From Lentisphaeria bacterium (GTDB lineage Bacteria > Verrucomicrobiota > Lentisphaeria > Victivallales > Victivallaceae): a stretch of 64,000 nucleotides of DNA. The translations under genes were made by a program, and so were the position numbers. Shown here piece after piece: positions 60,376 to 64,000 of this stretch. The stretch spans positions 22,833 to 86,832 of the forward strand of contig JAFWBQ010000085.1 of assembly GCA_017507125.1 (NCBI GenBank), read 5' to 3'. Position 1 is the stretch's first letter, and the number at the start of each line of letters is the position of its first letter. Below the pieces are notes generated by a model. It did no database searches. It saw only the letters and a program-made list of their open reading frames with translations, and was not told the origin of the DNA.

Positions 60376-61411
60376 TAATATTGCCGCTGAGAAAAAAAAG
60401 TCCTGTCAGGAGGAAAAAGAAAGCGCTTCCCCAGAGCCAGCGGCGGACACTTGGATTTTTTATTCCTTCGCAGATCATGATCTCCCGGAATCTGCCCTGG
60501 TAAAGATTTTTCAAGGTAAATTTGACAAATTTGATCTTCTTGAGCATCTCTGTTCCGACAGATCCTTTCCGCGCGGCCTGTTTAAGCAGGGTCAACAGTT
60601 CCTGACTGTCAGAGAATCGCAAAAGCAGCGCGCCTCCCTCTTCCGGAGCGGAATGAGCAATAAGAAAAGGCACCTCAGGACTTTTTTCGCCTATCCTGAC
60701 AGCCGCTTCAAGTTCTTCAGGCGTTTTGATAGAGCGCAGCAGAATCCCGGATCTTGCCATTCCATGCTGCTGAACGATCCGGTTGAGATTGCGGAAAAAT
60801 TTACTTTCGCCATGAGAAAGACGTCCGTGCTTTTTTATACTCTGCAAAGCAGAGCGGCAATGGTCCATCAGCGAAGTACTCAACGCCCCTGCCCGGTGCA
60901 GCATTTTCATCAATGCCGGAACTGAGTCAACAAATCCCGTCAATTCAACGGCAAGTCCGACTGAAGACAAAGCGACAATAACGGAATCCACCGGCAATCC
61001 CCTGAGCTTGCGGTAGAATTGCACCCCGAGATCTCTCACGTCGCCGTAGATAAAAAGATCAGAGGCAGCAGCACCGGCAAGAGCGGCACTGTTATCACCA
61101 TGTCCGGTGGCAAATCCTTTGAGGGCGTCAAGAGCACCTGCGTTCCACGATCCCTTCTCTTCACGGCACCGGCGGAGCTGAATATTGGCATTTTCACTTC
61201 CAGGCAATCCCATGCCGATCACGTCACAGCAGAGAAGCTCCGCCTCTTCAAAACGTTTTTCCTCCATAAGATGACCGATTTCGGCAGTATAATCCTTATC
61301 CGGTAAATTTCCCGGCAGCAGATTTCCGGATTCCCAGGCAGCGGAACCGATCCAGAAGGCGGCACACAAAGCGGCAATACCGCAGAAAAAATGAATGACC
61401 GCTTTTCTCAT
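60227..61411 (-). CDS. membrane protein with TPR-like helical repeats, unknown function
   Basis: 394 residues. An N-terminal hydrophobic segment (residues 3-25, HFFCGIAALCAAFWIGSAAW) and a second near 333-350 (WLWGSAFFFLLTGLFFLSG) leave a mostly helical middle part of about 300 residues between them, probably periplasmic. MEEKRFEEAELLCCDVIGMG near 49 resembles a TPR hairpin. I recognise no family. The C-terminal 45-50 residues are antisense to the ferredoxin segment of the DUF362 gene (149-bp overlap). Their Cys and Pro content follows from that and may not be functional. It follows the nitroreductase gene with an ATGA overlap. Confidence 0.6.
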   Translation of the reverse strand: MRKAVIHFFCGIAALCAAFWIGSAAWESGNLLPGNLPDKDYTAEIGHLMEEKRFEEAELLCCDVIGMGLPGSENANIQLRRCREEKGSWNAGALDALKGFATGHGDNSAALAGAAASDLFIYGDVRDLGVQFYRKLRGLPVDSVIVALSSVGLAVELTGFVDSVPALMKMLHRAGALSTSLMDHCRSALQSIKKHGRLSHGESKFFRNLNRIVQQHGMARSGILLRSIKTPEELEAAVRIGEKSPEVPFLIAHSAPEEGGALLLRFSDSQELLTLLKQAARKGSVGTEMLKKIKFVKFTLKNLYQGRFREIMICEGIKNPSVRRWLWGSAFFFLLTGLFFLSGNIISVGRALLKMRAICSRSADVPRSSPGGNVPDNSNSGCSCQDQTPEDPCL

Positions 61412-61989
61412 TTCCAGGAACTGACAGCTTCGACAGTCAGCTTGGGAACATGGAGCAGATCTTCATCATCCAGATAATATTTGACCTTACCGGGATCATC
61501 AATGTCATCGTACACCGGCTTTTCAGCAGCATAACCGAGAGCGATGATATAGAGGATGGCTCTTTCAGCAGGCAGCTCCAGAAGGGAATGTATTTCCTGC
61601 CGGTTGATGGCCCCCATCCAGCAGCATCCGATATTCTTTTCCCATGCGGCAAGCTGAATGGTCTGTACAGCGGCTCCGCAATCAGTCTGAAGCAGAGGAG
61701 TATCAGCCTCCTCTTTTTTTCCGGTCACAACGATGAAAGCAGTGGGAGCGGTCTCTCCCGGAACCGGATTGCGCCGGGGCGCAACAGAACCTGCCCACGC
61801 CGTAAATTTGAAAATGCTGCGGACCAGTTCAGGGGTTCTGACCACCACATACCGCAGTCTCTGATCATTTCTGGCACATGAAGCAAGTCTTGCAGCATCG
61901 ATCAGCTCATGCAGTTCTTCATCCGGAATGGGCGTCTGTGAAAATCTTCTGACAGTTCTGCGCTCTTTCAACACCTGTTTTAATTCCAT
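61408..61989 (-). CDS. nitroreductase family protein
   Basis: 193 residues from the ATG at 61989, which has AAGGAG seven bases upstream. FMN-binding residues are in the RRTVRRFSQTPI segment near 10 and in ASCARNDQRLRYVVV near 36. CGAAVQTIQLAAWEKNIGCCWMG near 103 and the closing ALGYAAEKP near 150 are typical. These flavoenzymes reduce nitro groups, quinones or flavins with NAD(P)H; the physiological substrate is not clear. It heads a two-gene transcript with the membrane protein. Confidence 0.9.
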   Translation of the reverse strand: MELKQVLKERRTVRRFSQTPIPDEELHELIDAARLASCARNDQRLRYVVVRTPELVRSIFKFTAWAGSVAPRRNPVPGETAPTAFIVVTGKKEEADTPLLQTDCGAAVQTIQLAAWEKNIGCCWMGAINRQEIHSLLELPAERAILYIIALGYAAEKPVYDDIDDPGKVKYYLDDEDLLHVPKLTVEAVSSWK

Positions 61990-62029
61990 GACAAACTCCT
62001 TGATCTGAAAAATGTGGTTCATATTCCAT

Positions 62030-62058
62030 AATATATCCTGTCAGTGCACAAAAGTCAA
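62030..62058 (-). promoter_or_regulatory. promoter of the nitroreductase gene
   Basis: Minus strand: TTGACT (complement of 62053-62058), a 17-bp spacer, TATATT (complement of 62030-62035), about 40 bp before the ATG. Confidence 0.65.
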
Positions 62059-62096
62059 GAAAGGCGAAAAATGACAAATTTTTCCGCATTATGCTA

Positions 62097-62125
62097 TTTA
62101 CTTGTCAGAGATTTGATTGTATATT
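62097..62125 (+). promoter_or_regulatory. candidate promoter of the GNAT-M28 pair
   Basis: TTTACT (62097-62102), a 17-bp spacer, TATATT (62120-62125), 34 bp before the ATG. Confidence 0.5.
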
Positions 62126-62159
62126 AAAAGGAAACACATAGCATAAGGAGTTTCATTCT

Positions 62160-62639
62160 ATGAATATGCGTCCATATCGTGACGAAGATCTGCACAAAGT
62201 CATGGAAATAGCCAATATTGCCTGGCGTCCCATCCGCAAGATGTCCCGCGCAGCCCTGGGGGATTCTATTGCCAATATTCTCAACCCTGACGGCGATGAT
62301 GTTTCCAAAGGTCTTCAGGTCAAAGATCAGATCGAAAGCGGCGCCTGGGACATTGCCGTCTGTGAACATGAAGGGGAGCTTGTGGGCTTCATCACCTACA
62401 CCATCAACGGCATCTGGGGAGAAATTTGCAACAACGGTGCCCTCACCGCAACCGGATTGAAAGGTATCGGACAGACCATGTACAAATACGTTATGGCAGA
62501 ATTCCGCAAGGCAGGAGTCAAAGTCGTCAAAGTGACCACCGGTCTTGACGATGCCCACGCACCTGCACGCCGCGCCTACGAAAGAGCCGGATTCAGCAAA
62601 CATCTTGACTCCACCACCTACTACATGGAGCTTGACTGA
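62160..62639 (+). CDS. GNAT family N-acetyltransferase
   Basis: 159 residues. The N-terminal strand-helix MNMRPYRDEDLHKVMEIANI and the acetyl-CoA segment NNGALTATGLKGIGQTMYKY near 102 followed by RRAYERAGFSKH near 140 mark the family. The pyrophosphate loop is degenerate (TGLKGIGQ rather than RGKGIG-). The substrate is not known. AAGGAG precedes the ATG, and the peptidase gene follows after 2 bp. Confidence 0.85.
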   Translation: MNMRPYRDEDLHKVMEIANIAWRPIRKMSRAALGDSIANILNPDGDDVSKGLQVKDQIESGAWDIAVCEHEGELVGFITYTINGIWGEICNNGALTATGLKGIGQTMYKYVMAEFRKAGVKVVKVTTGLDDAHAPARRAYERAGFSKHLDSTTYYMELD

Positions 62640-62641
62640 CC

Positions 62642-63802
62642 ATGGAACAGCTCATTGCCAATATTGAAAAGCATCTGCACTCGATTTGTTTTCACCCCTC
62701 CCGCCATGTGGGTTCCCCCGGCGTGGCGGCGGCGGCGGATTATATTGAAGAAACGTTCCGGAAATACGGTTACACCGATGTTCAACAGGAAAAGTTTGAT
62801 ACCACCGGCTGGCGTTTCGGTCACATGATCTTTGTAGACCTTGACAACGGCTGCATCCCCGTTCCCGGAGCACTTGCCTGCTTCTTTTCACAAAGCACCA
62901 ATGTGGAAGGAGTCCCCCTCTGGCTCACAGAAAAGGATCTCAAAAATCTTGATAATATCGACGTCAAAGGAAAACTCTGTGTTGTTGAATTTTTCTCTGA
63001 CGGAGCAGATATCAGGGGCCGCAACGGCATCGCCGAAGATCTTGACAAACTCGGCGCCGCCGGAGCCGTTTTCATCAGTGACGCAGCCTACCATACCACC
63101 TGTGCTCCCAGTTCCAAGATCCAGCGCTCCCCCTATCTGAAGCAACTGGGAACGGCAGTTGTTTCAGAGACAGGCGCCATGTATCTTGCCAACCACAAGA
63201 AAAACCGTTACCGTCTTATCATTGATGCGGACACATTTCCCCATAAATCCTCCAACGTGATCGCCACCCGTCCCGGAACCGGCACCAAACGCGCCATTTT
63301 CGGAGCTCACCATGATGCTGCCCCTTTCGGACAGGCGGCAAGCGATAACGCTTCAGGCGTCGCCTGCGTTCTGGAACTGGCAAGACTCCTCAAAGATCAG
63401 CTGCCTGAATGGACATTTGAATTTGCCTCATTTGATGCCGAAGAGTATTGTATCGGCTCCAATCCTGTGGGCAGTGACTCCTTTGTCAAATCCCATCCGG
63501 AGCGCAAGTGGGAATTTTTCATGAACTTTGACAGCGTGGGAATGCATTTTGGAACAGATGTTGTTCACATCGGTCTTCCCGAAAAGCTCCCGGAGATCGA
63601 CTCTATTTACGAGAAACGTCCTTTCAAGAACGCTGGCGATGACCGCAGTTTCAACTGTATCGGAGTCCCTGTGCTCTGGTTCAACACCCATGCCAAATTC
63701 CAGGATTTCCACACGCCCCTGGACAGCATTGAGACCCTTGACATGGAAAAAATCGCCATCTGTATTAAAGAAGCCGTCAGGCTGACAGGAAAGATCTGCT
63801 GA
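62642..63802 (+). CDS. M28 family zinc peptidase
   Basis: 386 residues, no signal peptide. M28 aminopeptidases hold two zinc ions. The ligands are readable: His and Asp in GAHHDAAPFGQAASDNASGV near 221-240, the Glu pair in FDAEEYCIGS near 264 (catalytic Glu and ligand), the Asp in NFDSVGMHFG near 300, and the last His in KFQDFHTPLDS near 357. A PA-domain-like insert lies near 90-190 (LCVVEFFSDGADIRGRNG). It probably acts in the cytoplasm on peptides. It follows the GNAT gene closely and ends at a terminator. Confidence 0.9.
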   Translation: MEQLIANIEKHLHSICFHPSRHVGSPGVAAAADYIEETFRKYGYTDVQQEKFDTTGWRFGHMIFVDLDNGCIPVPGALACFFSQSTNVEGVPLWLTEKDLKNLDNIDVKGKLCVVEFFSDGADIRGRNGIAEDLDKLGAAGAVFISDAAYHTTCAPSSKIQRSPYLKQLGTAVVSETGAMYLANHKKNRYRLIIDADTFPHKSSNVIATRPGTGTKRAIFGAHHDAAPFGQAASDNASGVACVLELARLLKDQLPEWTFEFASFDAEEYCIGSNPVGSDSFVKSHPERKWEFFMNFDSVGMHFGTDVVHIGLPEKLPEIDSIYEKRPFKNAGDDRSFNCIGVPVLWFNTHAKFQDFHTPLDSIETLDMEKIAICIKEAVRLTGKIC

Positions 63803-63825
63803 AAACAGAGCTGAAAAATCCTGAA

Positions 63826-63861
63826 AGGCAATGCACATTTTTGTGTATTGCCTCTTTTTTT
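63826..63861 (+). terminator. intrinsic terminator after the M28 gene
   Basis: AGGCAATGCACA (63826-63837) pairs with TGTGTATTGCCT (63842-63853) with one G-U pair, followed by CTTTTTTTT. The remaining 63862-64000 is AT-rich, with no gene I can support. Confidence 0.85.
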
Positions 63862-64000
63862 AAGGTAAAAATCCCAAAAATGATTTATTAAAGAAGCGAA
63901 TTAAAATATATATTATTTAAACATCATCTCCTTTGTAAATACCGTACCTGTAAAGAGATTGCAAAAAATCAACACCCGCATCAGAAATCCGGAAATGATA

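Noticed and set aside
1..64000. rRNA, tRNA, insertion sequences, prophage or replication origin
   Set aside because: I looked through the gaps between genes and saw no cloverleaf, transposase, integrase or cluster of DnaA-like boxes. Small unfamiliar RNAs cannot be excluded.

Overview
The window looks like chromosome from an anaerobic, Gram-negative, glycan-degrading bacterium of the Lentisphaerota (Victivallales-like). This is an inference from gene content. It carries a prepilin-like protein with the [20 protein letters not shown] leader and a C-terminal H-x9-DG motif, and large secreted parallel beta-helix proteins. It also has an oxygen-sensitive class III ribonucleotide reductase, a [FeFe]-hydrogenase maturase and a KDO/heptose operon for lipopolysaccharide. 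Genes are tightly packed, often joined by ATGA stop/start overlaps. I see no rRNA, tRNA, transposase, phage gene or CRISPR array.

Layout. 1-5274 (+): tail of a probable glycosidase, a 1067-aa secreted beta-helix protein, a small membrane protein and hydF. 5281-8441 (-): GH16 and GH36-like glycosidases. 8648-16139 (+): a five-gene operon of GH43-like protein, GntR/LacI-hybrid regulator, prepilin-like protein, second large beta-helix protein and Gfo/Idh/MocA oxidoreductase. M29 aminopeptidase follows. 17606-21830 (-): nrdG-nrdD-trxB, with tandem NrdR boxes upstream and a redoxin domain fused to NrdD. 22138-23719 (-): two tandem M55 D-aminopeptidases, divergent from a tetR gene. 24605-27258: phosphodiesterase, alpha/beta hydrolase and a FabK-like flavoprotein. 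27461-31581 (-): peptide-ABC ATPase, a TPR-like protein, mutL and a tail-anchored coiled-coil protein.

31807-39541 (+) is a housekeeping run: fabF, mnmG, a peptide-ABC permease, rsmB, trmL and an ABC-F protein. 39547-42107 (-) holds two lactonase-type beta-propellers and a KPAPR-repeat secreted protein. 42439-47618 (+) is a third glycan operon: beta-helix, esterase, cytidine deaminase and a TIM-barrel protein. 48478-53126 (+): an FHA protein, ftsH, DUF167, phosphoglycerate mutase and recX. 53249-60375 (+) is an outer-membrane operon: unknown membrane protein, hldE1, kdsB, kdsA, kdsC, a giant LptA/OstA-like protein and a DUF362 ferredoxin protein. The window ends with a membrane protein, nitroreductase, GNAT acetyltransferase and M28 peptidase.

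The most unusual feature is at 11012-11202. The prepilin leader codons are interrupted, in frame, by a 168-bp unit full of short palindromes and ending in a second copy of the leader. It resembles in-frame palindromic protein-coding elements such as those known in Rickettsia. Other points of note are the self-contained NrdD-redoxin/TrxB system under NrdR boxes, a 15-bp perfect hairpin in the nrdG leader, a recurring promoter form with GGTG at the -10 element, and the 821-aa LptA-like protein.
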